NCBI RefSeq assembly: GCF_005222225.1
Contig: NZ_CP036536.1
Span: 2,690,001-2,754,000 of the forward strand
Source: Salinimonas lutimaris
GTDB taxonomy: Bacteria; Pseudomonadota; Gammaproteobacteria; Enterobacterales; Alteromonadaceae
Direction: 5' to 3'
DNA: 64,000 bases
Part shown: one piece after another, positions 46,091 to 55,137 of the stretch
Layout: each line of letters opens with the position of its first letter
Numbering within the stretch: position 1 is the stretch's first letter
Made by a program: the position numbers and the translations under genes
The notes under the pieces: generated by a model
Database searches by the model: none
The model's input: only the letters and a program-made list of their open reading frames with translations
What the model was told of the DNA's origin: nothing

Positions 46091-46683
46091 TGATAGCGAC
46101 AGAAATTCCTGTTCAACCAAGATACGCCGTGTGCGGCACAACGCCGGAAATACTGGCTGATATTTTTGATCCGAAAAATAATCTGGCGGTCTGGCAGCGC
46201 CTCCTGCCTCAAAGCTGCACTGACGCCATCGAAAACCTGCTGAATGACGGAAAAAGACTGAATATTACGCAGGAAGTACCGGCCAGCGGCTGTCTTGATG
46301 TGCTCAACCACATAGTACAGCTAACAGACTGGCCCGATGCGCTGAAACAAGACATAGCGCACATCGTCGATATGTACACCTGCTTATTTGGTGTTGACTC
46401 GGCAGGGTTACGCCTGCGCACACTAGATGGCGCCATGTGCCCGAAATTTCATTTTGATCGGGTGCCCTGCCGGCTTATCACTACCTACCACGGCACCGGT
46501 ACGCAGTGGCTGCCGCAAACCGGCAATAAATACCAGAACAGTATGCAGACGCTGAACAGCGGTGATATAGCGCTGCTTAAAGGCGCAACCTGGCCTGACA
46601 ACGCAGACGGGGCCATTATCCATCGCTCCCCACCCGTGATGCCGGGAGAAAAACGCCTTCTGCTTACTCTTGATGCTATCTGA
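46090..46683 (+). CDS. DUF1826 protein, zinc-starvation operon
   Basis: This 197-residue protein of unknown function has the DUF1826 core, AMCPKFHFDRVPCRLITTYH and GTGTQWLP, with His and Cys residues that could bind metal, and SGDIALLKGATWP near the end. Its ATG shares one base with the upstream stop, so it is translationally coupled to the MerC-like gene. DUF1826 genes are often found with Zur-regulated genes (COG0523 GTPases, FolE2). That fits the Zur box upstream and the folE2 remnant downstream. Confidence 0.82.
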   Translation: MIATEIPVQPRYAVCGTTPEILADIFDPKNNLAVWQRLLPQSCTDAIENLLNDGKRLNITQEVPASGCLDVLNHIVQLTDWPDALKQDIAHIVDMYTCLFGVDSAGLRLRTLDGAMCPKFHFDRVPCRLITTYHGTGTQWLPQTGNKYQNSMQTLNSGDIALLKGATWPDNADGAIIHRSPPVMPGEKRLLLTLDAI

Positions 46684-46693
46684 TCTTACGGAC

Positions 46694-46903
46694 ATGATGA
46701 CTCAATCAAATCTGCAGGATATTACCACTATCCCCTGCTCCATTATGCCAGCCAGCAAAACTGGGTCGGCATGAAGGGCGTTGCCGGCCGCAAACCCGGT
46801 ACCGGCCCGGCTGGGAATTTTTGTCAGTCTGGATAGCCCGACGGCAAAAGGGATTCAAATGACGCGAATGTATCAGCTGGTACAGGATAGGCTGGCAAAC
46901 TAG
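46694..46903 (+). pseudogene. folE2: Broken N-terminal remnant of folE2 (GTP cyclohydrolase IB)
   Basis: Ten bases after the DUF1826 stop, ATG 46694 opens a frame interrupted by TGA near 46772. The same frame continues with LGIFVSLDSPTAKGIQMTRMYQLV, which aligns with the FolE2 block (V-SLDD-ARGIHMSRLYLAL). In another frame NWVGMKGVA resembles the FolE2 segment LDWVGM-GIA. Stop codons and frame changes show decay, and nothing of the catalytic C-terminal two thirds follows. FolE2 is the zinc-independent replacement of FolE made under zinc limitation, so its place in a Zur operon makes sense. The match is from memory of the family. Confidence 0.6.
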
Positions 46904-47654
46904 GCTTTGACTACTGCACGCCTGCAACACGTCGTTAAGCTGCTTATTGTCAATAAGATGAACATAGTATGCTTTACTACTTGCAACACCCAGACTGGGT
47001 ACAGTCATCAGACACTGAGATAGCACCAGTGTACTGAACATAATAGCTTACCCACTTTTTATTATTCACAAGATAGTCTCCAATCTATCTATAAAAAGAG
47101 TGGCGATCACATCAAGATAATGTATCTTCCAGCAAACTTATCATTAATATTTATTATTTTTTATATTTATTGTAGACACTTAGTATATCCAGTTCTGTTA
47201 TTCAACTCTCACTACTTATAGTTTTACCTTTAAAAACTGCCTCTCCATGATGTCAGCTACGAAAACATGCCCGAGCATTAGGACATTTTATATAATGTAT
47301 AAGCTAAGTTAGCTATTCAGAGTAGAACAACTCATAGTTTTTAAATTATTTCCATGGGGGACCAAAAAAGCAGAAACAAATTTTAGTGATTTTGGCTGTT
47401 TGCTTATCATTTAACTACCGTCAATTTATTATACATGCCAATCTATTATTTCTATCGTTGCGAACCAGAAATACGATTACCTCATGGCATGACACTTAAA
47501 GATTTCTTGTAAAAAAATCCCATTAAAAAGAACTACCTTTTTAGATATAACTATATGTTTCGTAAATTTAAAAATGTTTAATCTTATAGTGAACGATAGT
47601 CATTTTCTTAGAGTAGTAACTGTGATTTCAAATAAGAATATGAGGGAATATACT
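46904..47654. other. AT-rich left border of the accessory region
   Basis: These 750 bases of AT-rich DNA have no gene I recognise. They mark a clear change from balanced composition to AT-rich DNA. No tRNA, integrase or direct repeat that would mark an insertion point was seen. Confidence 0.4.
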
Positions 47655-49721
47655 ATGTCAGAATCGTTTAAATATGATGGTCAGAAAGGACACGGAGGCG
47701 AGGTGCATCAGACTCCGGAAGCAGCGGACCAGATTATGACGACTGCGCAGGGCTGCCCTGTGCATGATGACCAAAATTCACTAAAAGCGGGAAAGCACGG
47801 ACCTACGTTATTGGAAGACCATATAATGCGGGAAAAGATCTTCCACTTCGATCATGAGCGTATACCAGAGCGCGTTGTGCATGCCCGGGGTTATGGAGCC
47901 CATGGCTACTTTGAAACCTACGATAATTTTTCTGATCTGACTTGCGCAGATTTATTCCAGCGAAAAGGTGAACAAACACCGGTATTTACACGATTTTCAA
48001 CGGTGGCCGGTAATATGGGGTCACCTGATGTGGCCCGCGATGTACGTGGTTTTGCGGTTAAGTTTTATACAAAGGAAGGAAACTGGGATCTTGTTGGCAA
48101 CAACATACCAGTGTTTTTTATCCAGGATGCGATGAAGTTTCCAGACCTTATTCACGCTGCGAAACAGGAACCTGACCGAGGTTTTCCTCAAGCCCAGACA
48201 GCACATGATAACTTTTGGGATTTTGCAAGTCTTTCGCCCGAATCCGTGCACATGCTGATGTGGGCGATGTCCGACAGAGCAATACCACGCTCCTACAGAT
48301 TCATGGAAGGATTCGGCGTTCATACCTTTAAATTTGTTAACAGTGCGGGCGAAGAGAAATACGTAAAATTTCACTGGAAGCCAAAATCAGGTTTGCAATC
48401 TGTGGTCTGGAATGAAGCCCTGAAAATTAACGGTGCCGATCCCGATTTTCACCGTCGTGATTTGTGGAACGCTATTGAGTCTGGTGACTACCCTGAGTGG
48501 GAGTTGGGCGTTCAGGTTTTTGATCAGTCATTTGCTGATCAGTTCGAATTTGATGTGTTTGACTCAACAAAACTTATTCCGGAAGAACAGGTTCCGGTAC
48601 AAAAAATTGGCAAAATGGTATTGAATCGAATGGTCGACAATTTTTTTGCTGAGACAGAGCAGGTAGCATTCTGTACTCAGAACATTGTCCCTGGTATCGA
48701 TTTCACCCCAGATCCGCTTTTACAAGGGCGTAACTTTTCATATCTTGATACACAGACAAAACGTCTTGGGGGCCCTAATTTTACGCATATCCCTATCAAT
48801 GCTCCTCAATGTCCTATGCGTCACTTCCAGCAAGATGGGCATATGGCTATGCATAACCCGAAAGGCCGCGTGAACTACGAACCTAATTCCTGGCCGCGTG
48901 ACGAATACAATCCCCGGGCCTGTCCTGCTCACGGATATAAAAGTAGTTCAGAGGCTATCGAAGGTGACAAGTTAAGATACCGCTCTGAGACATTCGCTGA
49001 TCATTACAGCCAGGCTTTGCAATTTTACAAAAGCCAGACACCAGTTGAACAGCTCCATATTCAGGACGCTTTTGTGTTTGAGCTATCAAAAGTACAGACC
49101 CCGGCTATCCGCGAACGTGTTGTTTCACATCTATTGAATGTTGATGAAGCACTTGCGAAAGGTGTTGCTGAAGGTTTAGGCCTTACAACTTTGCCTCAAA
49201 AAGCTGAAGCAGCTATGGAAACGCGTACTGATCTGAAGCCTTCTGATGCTTTGAGTATTATTAAAAATGCACCAGAGTCTTTCAAAGGCAGAAAACTGGG
49301 CATCTTTTGCTGTGACGGGGCAGACGATGATGTACTGGAGAGTCTAATAAATAGCATTCGGGCAGAAGGCGCTATGGTAGAGATTGTGGCTCCGACTATA
49401 TATGGCATAACTACCCGCGATGGCAAACGTATTGAAGGACAGCAAAAAATAGATGGGGGTCCATCAGTGCTTTACGATGCTGTAGCGCTTGTTCTTGCAA
49501 AAGAAAAAGCCGACGAAGTTGCTGCTATTCCGCAAGCAAAAGACTTTGTTACAGATGCCCATGCGCACAGCAAATTTATTATTTATAACGAAGAAGCTAT
49601 GCCTCTGATCAAAGAAGCAAATTTGGAAGATAAAATGGATGCAGGTTATCTATCAACATTGAAAGCGGATAGTGATGCTATTGTCCGGCAGTTGCGTGCA
49701 CTACGTTTTTGGGAGCGGTAA
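47655..49721 (+). CDS. katE: Large-subunit catalase (HPII type) with C-terminal flavodoxin-like domain
   Basis: This 688-residue haem catalase detoxifies hydrogen peroxide. The catalytic histidine is in [17 protein letters not shown], the asparagine region in [20 protein letters not shown], and the haem-ligand tyrosine in [15 protein letters not shown]. After residue 540 the extra domain of large catalases begins, [23 protein letters not shown] 47655 is chosen over the frame to 47574 because GAGGG precedes it. KatE enzymes are usually stationary-phase or stress induced, like the DUF421 and YghA-like genes further right. A hairpin follows the stop. Confidence 0.95.
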   Translation: MSESFKYDGQKGHGGEVHQTPEAADQIMTTAQGCPVHDDQNSLKAGKHGPTLLEDHIMREKIFHFDHERIPERVVHARGYGAHGYFETYDNFSDLTCADLFQRKGEQTPVFTRFSTVAGNMGSPDVARDVRGFAVKFYTKEGNWDLVGNNIPVFFIQDAMKFPDLIHAAKQEPDRGFPQAQTAHDNFWDFASLSPESVHMLMWAMSDRAIPRSYRFMEGFGVHTFKFVNSAGEEKYVKFHWKPKSGLQSVVWNEALKINGADPDFHRRDLWNAIESGDYPEWELGVQVFDQSFADQFEFDVFDSTKLIPEEQVPVQKIGKMVLNRMVDNFFAETEQVAFCTQNIVPGIDFTPDPLLQGRNFSYLDTQTKRLGGPNFTHIPINAPQCPMRHFQQDGHMAMHNPKGRVNYEPNSWPRDEYNPRACPAHGYKSSSEAIEGDKLRYRSETFADHYSQALQFYKSQTPVEQLHIQDAFVFELSKVQTPAIRERVVSHLLNVDEALAKGVAEGLGLTTLPQKAEAAMETRTDLKPSDALSIIKNAPESFKGRKLGIFCCDGADDDVLESLINSIRAEGAMVEIVAPTIYGITTRDGKRIEGQQKIDGGPSVLYDAVALVLAKEKADEVAAIPQAKDFVTDAHAHSKFIIYNEEAMPLIKEANLEDKMDAGYLSTLKADSDAIVRQLRALRFWER

Positions 49722-49727
49722 GGATTG

Positions 49728-49750
49728 TCAGGGGCTGAATCAGCCCCTGT
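49728..49750 (+). terminator. Hairpin after katE
   Basis: CAGGGGCTGA and TCAGCCCCTG form a near-perfect 10-bp stem with a one-base center, followed by TTATTA. It is a strong fold with a weak T tail. Confidence 0.6.
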
Positions 49751-49768
49751 TATTATGCAGGGATATAA

Positions 49769-51277
49769 ATGATGAGCTTATCGACTCGAATTGCTGTAAT
49801 TGGAAGCGGCCCTGCAACCGTTTACTTCCTTTACAACTTATTTCGCAAAGGTGCGTTGTCACTGCCTATCTCGATTTTCGAAGCTAGCCAGTCCCCCGGG
49901 CGCGGAACGCCATACAGCGCGGAAAATACAGGTAAAGCTTTATTGTCAAACCTGGCAGCGAATGAAGTTCCGGACCTATTGATGCCTTTTACGCAGTGGT
50001 GTGCTCACAATCATATTGAGCAAACTGGAACACAAGTTCCCCGCTATTTATTAGGGCAATATTTTCAATGGAATTTTTTTGCGTTGCTCAGTCGTTTTGA
50101 ACATGTGCAATGTTTTGCAGAATGCAAGGTTATCGATATACGACAATCAGGAGAGTATTATTTAGTAAAAACAAATGCTGGTTGTTTCTCACGCTTTACC
50201 CACCTAGTCGTCAATACCGGTCATACCGGGCAAATTGTTCAGTTTGATGACGCTAAACCTGCTTATCCTTTGATTGAATCTGTAGCAACGCGCTATAAAA
50301 ATTATCATTTAATTGGTAGTTCAATGAGCGCTGTAGATTGCTGTATTCGCGCAGCGGAATTATTTGGTGAATTTAAAAACAACAACAACAGCCTGGTATT
50401 TAACCCACGAGAAAGTTTTTCTGTCACTATGTATTCCCCTTCCGGGACCCTCCCTCATTTGTTTTACTACAGTTGCAACTTTGCCACATCTATTGAAACC
50501 GGCTTTAATAAGCTATTAGGCAATGCATGGCAGGAAACTAACGTACTGAATCTGGAGAGTTTGTATAGTAAAGTATGCAAGCCGCTAATAGCGGAGCATT
50601 GTTGTACTCTGTACCAACAAGTTGCTGGTTTAACATTACAACAGACTATCAGATTTATCTGCAATACGGATGAACCGTTTGAGGGCCAATACAAGCTTAA
50701 AATAGCGTTGATCGCGCATGATCCAGAATATGGTAAGTTTCAGGCTATCATAGAAGCTTTTTGCGACAACCTTTATAGAGTTTCTACCTATTTATCGTCT
50801 AACGACCAATATTTTTACTATGATAAACTGTACCCATTTTTAGCCAAAGTCAATGGGGCTCTACCACGGGCATCAGCGTTGAAACTCTGTGCGCTTATCG
50901 AAGCTGGAAACCTGAAAATAGTACGTAAAAAAATTGATTCTGTACCTACTCCCTCTGCTGGACATCGCTGGATTGACTGCAGCGGTTCAACTTCATACCA
51001 AATACCTAGTTTATTAAACTGGCTAATAAACCATAAAACCATAGTACTTTATACTCATTTAAACGACAAAAAGCCTGTAAGCATTAAAGTCAATAATCAT
51101 TACCAAGTGATAAATCATCATTGTGAAGAAGAAAATATTTACATTGGCTCTGCTCAGCTATTGAACGAAAAACTTCTTACTTTGCCTGGGCTGGAACTGT
51201 CTAGCCGTATTTCAAGTGTTATTGTCGAAAAGATCATTAAGTATTATTCGAACGATGTATCTGCATATTCGCAATAA
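49769..51277 (+). CDS. FAD/NAD(P)-binding protein
   Basis: This 502-residue protein has an N-terminal dinucleotide fold (IAVIGSGPATVYFLYNLFRK) and a conserved SPGRGTPYS stretch of the NAD_binding_9 type. LIGSSMSAVDCC is a second dinucleotide site. Such proteins are flavin-dependent oxidoreductases of mostly unknown substrate, some close to N-hydroxylases. It follows katE by 47 bases but across a hairpin. The glycosyltransferase/YcgG/DUF1989 operon follows 212 bases later, so a shared pathway is possible. There are two ATGs in a row (49769, 49772), and the first is annotated. Confidence 0.75.
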   Translation: MMSLSTRIAVIGSGPATVYFLYNLFRKGALSLPISIFEASQSPGRGTPYSAENTGKALLSNLAANEVPDLLMPFTQWCAHNHIEQTGTQVPRYLLGQYFQWNFFALLSRFEHVQCFAECKVIDIRQSGEYYLVKTNAGCFSRFTHLVVNTGHTGQIVQFDDAKPAYPLIESVATRYKNYHLIGSSMSAVDCCIRAAELFGEFKNNNNSLVFNPRESFSVTMYSPSGTLPHLFYYSCNFATSIETGFNKLLGNAWQETNVLNLESLYSKVCKPLIAEHCCTLYQQVAGLTLQQTIRFICNTDEPFEGQYKLKIALIAHDPEYGKFQAIIEAFCDNLYRVSTYLSSNDQYFYYDKLYPFLAKVNGALPRASALKLCALIEAGNLKIVRKKIDSVPTPSAGHRWIDCSGSTSYQIPSLLNWLINHKTIVLYTHLNDKKPVSIKVNNHYQVINHHCEEENIYIGSAQLLNEKLLTLPGLELSSRISSVIVEKIIKYYSNDVSAYSQ

Positions 51278-51431
51278 AATTTAATTTACAGTAAAGCAAC
51301 AGCTAAACGTAAAAAAAAACTTATATAAGTAGAAAATTCTTTTTTATTGCAACAATTTCATCATTATTTAAAACCCCACGAAACAACCACAAAAAAACTA
51401 TACTTATCATATATTTATAATTAATCCATAT

Positions 51432-51446
51432 TGGCAGAAACATTGC
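51432..51446 (+). promoter_or_regulatory. Sigma-54-like promoter before the GT/YcgG/DUF1989 operon
   Basis: TGGCAG-N5-TTGC, followed by T, has exact -24/-12 spacing with the invariant GG and GC. It is one mismatch from TGGCAC-N5-TTGC and lies 44 bases before the glycosyltransferase start. Confidence 0.55.
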
Positions 51447-51489
51447 TCTATCAACAGGTAATTAGCAATATTTTATTCGGAGCCATGTG

Positions 51490-52356
51490 ATGCAGGTAAG
51501 CTTATTCACCCTTGTAAAAAATCGTACCGAACAATTACAAAATCTGATAACGCACTTGGAAAAATGCTCTCCTCTACCAGATGAACTAAACGTCATCTGG
51601 ATGCGACCTCCTTGTGAACTTTCACTCATAAAGTCTACATATTTCACTATCAACCATAAATTTATGACAGAAGATGCATTACCTATTTTCCGAGCGAAGA
51701 ATAAGGGATTGGATTCTGCTAAATATACTTTAGTTGGGCATATTGGTGTTGACGTATTACCGTCATTTGACTTTATTTCTAAACACCTAAAGACCACAAA
51801 GCCAGGCTCTGTATCGGTGTCTTCTTCTTATATATCGGTAAAAGAAAAAGATTTATATCTGGGTTATAAAAATCTGGAAGATACTTTCTTAAAGAATAAT
51901 CTGGACTTTATTCCCAGCAATACTACTGGTGATATTCAAAATAGCTCATTATTTTTTATTCATCGTGAAGATATTAAAAAAGTGGGCGGATATGATGAAA
52001 ATCTAGGCGGTTTTGGCATTAATGACGATGATTTTTTCAGACAATGTAAAGAGGCCGAATTAAAGTTAGAAAGAGTCGCTGATCGGACGTTTTGTCAGTA
52101 TCGCGCTAATTATTTCTGCCCCGTGAATCATTTACTGGATTTTACCCATAATGCCTCCTTGTTTCACAAGAAATGGGGAGCATTCCCTGAAGTACATATT
52201 CTTGAAACATTTGCTCAAAAAGGCTTTATTAATGAGGATTTCAAAATCTCAGGTATACATATTGTGCGTATGCCAACCCAACATGAAGTCAATCAATCTG
52301 TTAGAGATGCAGTATCTGATAATTTGCCAGCATCCACACTAGAGGTTGCCGTATGA
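51490..52356 (+). CDS. Family 2 glycosyltransferase, copy 1
   Basis: The 288 residues have a GT-A fold starting VSLFTLVKNRTEQLQNLITH and a galactosyltransferase-like acceptor region (KKVGGYDENLGGFGINDDDF). The C-terminal block NASLFHKKWGAFPEVHILE is shared with the glycosyltransferase at 58178-59014, so the two are paralogues. ATG 51490 is chosen, with GGAG seven bases upstream; GTG 51487 is an in-frame alternative. Its stop overlaps the next start by four bases. Acceptor unknown. Confidence 0.8.
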   Translation: MQVSLFTLVKNRTEQLQNLITHLEKCSPLPDELNVIWMRPPCELSLIKSTYFTINHKFMTEDALPIFRAKNKGLDSAKYTLVGHIGVDVLPSFDFISKHLKTTKPGSVSVSSSYISVKEKDLYLGYKNLEDTFLKNNLDFIPSNTTGDIQNSSLFFIHREDIKKVGGYDENLGGFGINDDDFFRQCKEAELKLERVADRTFCQYRANYFCPVNHLLDFTHNASLFHKKWGAFPEVHILETFAQKGFINEDFKISGIHIVRMPTQHEVNQSVRDAVSDNLPASTLEVAV

Positions 52357-53021
52357 TCTCTTTAATAGAATCTCCTGATGATGCCATTTCACAATTTGTA
52401 CAGCAGCCTGGTTTTCCGTGTGCAGGGGCGAAAACGGCGTTAAATCGGGAACAGATTCATAGTTATCGATTTGGTGAACTCGATGATGCAAGTGATAACT
52501 TAGATATCTTGCACCATCTATATACGTTCATTAATGGTTTCAACCTTAATGAGCATATGTACTCTTCGTTTGTTTGTATATTTGATGGTCCCTATGACTA
52601 CACAGAACGCTATTATGAAAAGCTATTGTGGAATAAGCTTCAGCAACTTCATAATATCGACTCAAGGTTGCATAGCTGGGATAGTGGTGTAAGCAATAAC
52701 CCGGAAGATGATAACTTTAGTTTTAGTCTGGGGGGACAGGCATTTTTTATAATATGTCTGAACCCGGCCAGTCGTCGAAAAAGCCGCAGGTTTGAATTTC
52801 CCGCTATTGTATTTAATCTTCACCAGCAGTTTGAACACCTGAGAGAACAAAATAAATTTGATGCATTTCAGCATCATATACGCCAGCAAGACAAAATTTT
52901 TAACGGAACAGAAAATCCAATGCTACAAGATCACGGTAGTGATTCCGAGGCACGACAATATAGCGGCCGTTTGCTGGAATCTAACTGGCAATGCCCATTT
53001 CATGTTAATAAGGACAAGTAA
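52353..53021 (+). CDS. YqcI/YcgG-family protein, haem-dependent N-oxygenase-like
   Basis: The 222 residues carry the family landmarks FPCAGAKTAL near the N-terminus, FSFSLGGQAFFIICLNPASR and FPAIVFNLHQQFEHLR in the middle, and ARQYSGR then WQCPFH at the end. The family includes GntA, which N-hydroxylates a guanidino amino acid in guanitoxin synthesis. Most members are uncharacterised, so guanidine or amine N-oxidation is a family-level inference. It overlaps the upstream glycosyltransferase by four bases and is followed by the DUF1989 gene after four bases, so the three are translated together. Confidence 0.82.
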   Translation: MISLIESPDDAISQFVQQPGFPCAGAKTALNREQIHSYRFGELDDASDNLDILHHLYTFINGFNLNEHMYSSFVCIFDGPYDYTERYYEKLLWNKLQQLHNIDSRLHSWDSGVSNNPEDDNFSFSLGGQAFFIICLNPASRRKSRRFEFPAIVFNLHQQFEHLREQNKFDAFQHHIRQQDKIFNGTENPMLQDHGSDSEARQYSGRLLESNWQCPFHVNKDK

Positions 53022-53025
53022 AAAA

Positions 53026-53607
53026 ATGACACACACTATCTTGCCAAGAAGCGGAACCGCATTTGAATTAAAGCAGGGTCAAAAGCTCGTAGTTATTGAT
53101 CCGCAAGGAGAACAGGTCGCTGACTTGTACTCTCTCAATAGCTATAATCATAACGAATACCTGTCGTCAGGCCGGTCCCTTGATTATAATGAAAGCATTA
53201 AATTTGGTAAGGGATCTTTATTATACTCAAATCAGAGTAATATTATGTTCGAAATCATCGAAGACACTGTTGAAGATCACGATTTTTTACTTACTCCTTG
53301 TAGCAAAGATACGTTCAGACACTTTTATCCTGAGGAAGAACCTGTCCCAGGTTGCCATGGTAATCTGGTCGCAGCGTTTGCTGAGTTTGGTATTCCAGAG
53401 CACCTGATCAATACCACGTTTAATACTTTTATGAATGTGGATATTAATGAAACCGGAAAAATATCTGTACTCCCTCCCACCAGTAAAGCGGGCGACAGAA
53501 CTGTATTTGAAGCAAAAATGGATATGATTGTCGGGTTGACAGCTTGCTCAGCCGGGGAATCGAATAACTTCAAATATAAGCCAATTCAATATAAAATCGT
53601 CGACTGA
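53026..53607 (+). CDS. DUF1989 / urea carboxylase-associated family protein
   Basis: The 193 residues have an N-terminal GTAFELKQGQKLVVIDPQGE, QVADLYSLN (a typical family strand), DFLLTPCSKDTFRHF, a middle NTTFNTFMNVDINETGKI and the C-terminal LTACSAGESNNFKYKPIQY. Two members of this family (CgdA/CgdB) form carboxyguanidine deiminase beside urea/guanidine carboxylase. Here there is no carboxylase and only one copy, next to a YcgG-family gene, so a different guanidino or amine reaction is possible. ATG 53026 is chosen over the frame starting at 52858, which overlaps the previous gene. Confidence 0.82.
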   Translation: MTHTILPRSGTAFELKQGQKLVVIDPQGEQVADLYSLNSYNHNEYLSSGRSLDYNESIKFGKGSLLYSNQSNIMFEIIEDTVEDHDFLLTPCSKDTFRHFYPEEEPVPGCHGNLVAAFAEFGIPEHLINTTFNTFMNVDINETGKISVLPPTSKAGDRTVFEAKMDMIVGLTACSAGESNNFKYKPIQYKIVD

Positions 53608-53608
53608 C

Positions 53609-53639
53609 AATAAGCCGGGCACCTGCCCGGCTTATTTAT
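53609..53639. terminator. Bidirectional terminator between DUF1989 and DUF421 genes
   Basis: A perfect 12-bp stem, AATAAGCCGGGC with GCCCGGCTTATT, and a 4-base loop lie between two convergent genes, with T-rich flanks. Confidence 0.88.
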
Positions 53640-53641
53640 AT

Positions 53642-54181
53642 TCAAGGTAAATGAGGGTTTCCTACAGACTGCTTAATTCTTTCAAGCGATTGGTTTTCTT
53701 CACTATTATTGTTTGGCTTTCCAAGTACACTAAGCTCCCCATTTGGCTCGATCACTACAGCCATTACCTGATGGATATCAACAAATCCTTTACTTCTGAC
53801 ACCCACTTCAATTTCTTCACGTGTAACTCTTTCATTAACCATATTGTTCGAAAGAAACTCTTTGTCGAAATAAAGCAAAGTCGGACTTTTTTTCATTACT
53901 CTTTTAAAAATTTTACTTTTTACCGCTAACTTAGTAAATAAGAACTGCATAAATAGCAAAACAAAAAGTCCTAGCGCGACTTCCAGAATTACCACTTTTT
54001 TTAATAGTACAGCAGAGCCCAGGATTGAACCCATTGCTACAGTAACAATCCAATCGAAATTGTTCATTTTTGCGCTTGAACGCTTACCAAATATACTGAT
54101 TAGGCAGACGCATAAAAAATAGGCGACGATCGCAGTAATACCCACACGGAAAAGTTCCCACCAGCTTTGAAATAAAATCAT
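53642..54181 (-). CDS. DUF421 (YetF-like) membrane protein
   Basis: This 179-residue protein has three N-terminal hydrophobic segments (LFRVGITAIVAYFLCVCLIS, WIVTVAMGSILGSAVL, VALGLFVLLFMQFLF) and a small cytoplasmic domain beginning near SPTLLYFDKEF and containing EEIEVGVRSKGF. DUF421 proteins are stress or sporulation associated in several bacteria. The biochemical role is unknown. ATG 54181 has AGGA upstream, and a longer frame to 54208 lacks this. Confidence 0.85.
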   Translation of the reverse strand: MILFQSWWELFRVGITAIVAYFLCVCLISIFGKRSSAKMNNFDWIVTVAMGSILGSAVLLKKVVILEVALGLFVLLFMQFLFTKLAVKSKIFKRVMKKSPTLLYFDKEFLSNNMVNERVTREEIEVGVRSKGFVDIHQVMAVVIEPNGELSVLGKPNNNSEENQSLERIKQSVGNPHLP

Positions 54182-54374
54182 ATTTTTTCCTAAAAGTTTT
54201 TGTCTCATTCTTTCTTATCCAAATTTTAGATCAAGAAAATATTTACCTTGTGATATGTAACTTTTTTCAATGCTTTTGTAATAAGTAAAAACAATATATA
54301 TAGCGATGTGCTCCCCACCTGCAGGAAAGAATAAAAACCCTTTTAATTCAGCAAAATACGAAACTTAAGCAAAC

Positions 54375-54389
54375 TGGAACAGCCATTGC
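54375..54389 (+). promoter_or_regulatory. Sigma-54-like promoter before the five-glycosyltransferase operon
   Basis: TGGAAC-N5-TTGC followed by TT has correct -24/-12 spacing and invariant GG and GC, and is one mismatch from consensus. Transcription would begin just upstream of the GGAGGG ribosome site of the small gene. Confidence 0.55.
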
Positions 54390-54415
54390 TTAGTCAACTA
54401 CCCGGAGGGCAAATT

Positions 54416-54571
54416 ATGACACTAATTAGTTACGAAAAGCTAAAAGCAGAAGTGGCCAAAACTGAGCATTTATTATCCATCATTCCACATTGGAAGGTGA
54501 GTGAAAAACTGCGCCTTAAACTACGTGTAAAACAAATGAAAGGCTTACTTAACACAAGGAACCAATCATGA
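54416..54571 (+). CDS. Small basic 51-residue protein leading a glycosyltransferase operon
   Basis: ATG 54416 follows the strong ribosome site GGAGGG. The stop overlaps the next ATG in an ATGA junction, so the gene is real by coupling even though I do not recognise it. It is lysine- and arginine-rich, helical in look, starting MTLISYEKLKAEVAKTEHLL and ending LLNTRNQS, with several Ser/Thr and no cysteine. There is no signal peptide or membrane segment. It could be a scaffold, a regulator or a peptide substrate for the enzymes encoded after it. Confidence 0.6.
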   Translation: MTLISYEKLKAEVAKTEHLLSIIPHWKVSEKLRLKLRVKQMKGLLNTRNQS

Positions 54572-55137
54572 ATCATCAAGTTATTACCGGCATTTTTGTA
54601 ACTTACGAGATGAACCTGGGCATTCTAAAAAATCTAAAGAATTTTTTAGAAGGGTTTCCCCATTCAACAGCAGTGGTTGTCGATAATTCTTCACGTTCCT
54701 ACAAGAAAAAACATCGACTGGATAAACAGCTCAAAGCATTATCTAACCAGATTATCTATGTTAACCATGAACAGAATTGTCGTCTGCGGGCATATAGTAA
54801 AGGAATTGCCTATTGCAATGACGGATACGTGGTATTCAGAACTGACGACGATTATTTCGATGAGCGTTCACTTGCCGTACAGCTGGATGTGACAGGTTGG
54901 CCAGATCTGGCTGTGACTCCGCACTTTTACGATGGTTTATTCGAGAACCCAGAAAGCTGGGAACGTCCTCTTGAAACAATGGTATTTAAAGCAGCGCTAT
55001 TACACTCTTTGTGTCCGATGCAGCACACGCCTGGTGGAGACTGGCGCTTTTTGAAAAAAGCATTTGAATCCTATACCCCCCACAGAATGAACGATGCAGT
55101 ATTGCACAAACGACCGCATGGACGATCGGTAGCATGA
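54568..55137 (+). CDS. Small GT-A glycosyltransferase-like protein
   Basis: This 189-residue protein starts ITGIFVTYEMNLGILKNL with a nucleotide-sugar-binding fold pattern, has VVVDNSS, and a DxD-type motif in FRTDDDYFDE. It is shorter than most family 2 glycosyltransferases and may be a minimal catalytic domain. The start overlaps the small upstream gene and the stop overlaps the next gene (ATGA). The sugar and acceptor are unknown. Confidence 0.7.
   Translation: MNHQVITGIFVTYEMNLGILKNLKNFLEGFPHSTAVVVDNSSRSYKKKHRLDKQLKALSNQIIYVNHEQNCRLRAYSKGIAYCNDGYVVFRTDDDYFDERSLAVQLDVTGWPDLAVTPHFYDGLFENPESWERPLETMVFKAALLHSLCPMQHTPGGDWRFLKKAFESYTPHRMNDAVLHKRPHGRSVA

Noticed and set aside
46706..47041. Minus-strand frame with a signal-peptide-like start (MFSTLVLSQCLMTVPS)
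   Set aside because: It overlaps the folE2 remnant, has no good ribosome site and no known domain. It is probably chance.
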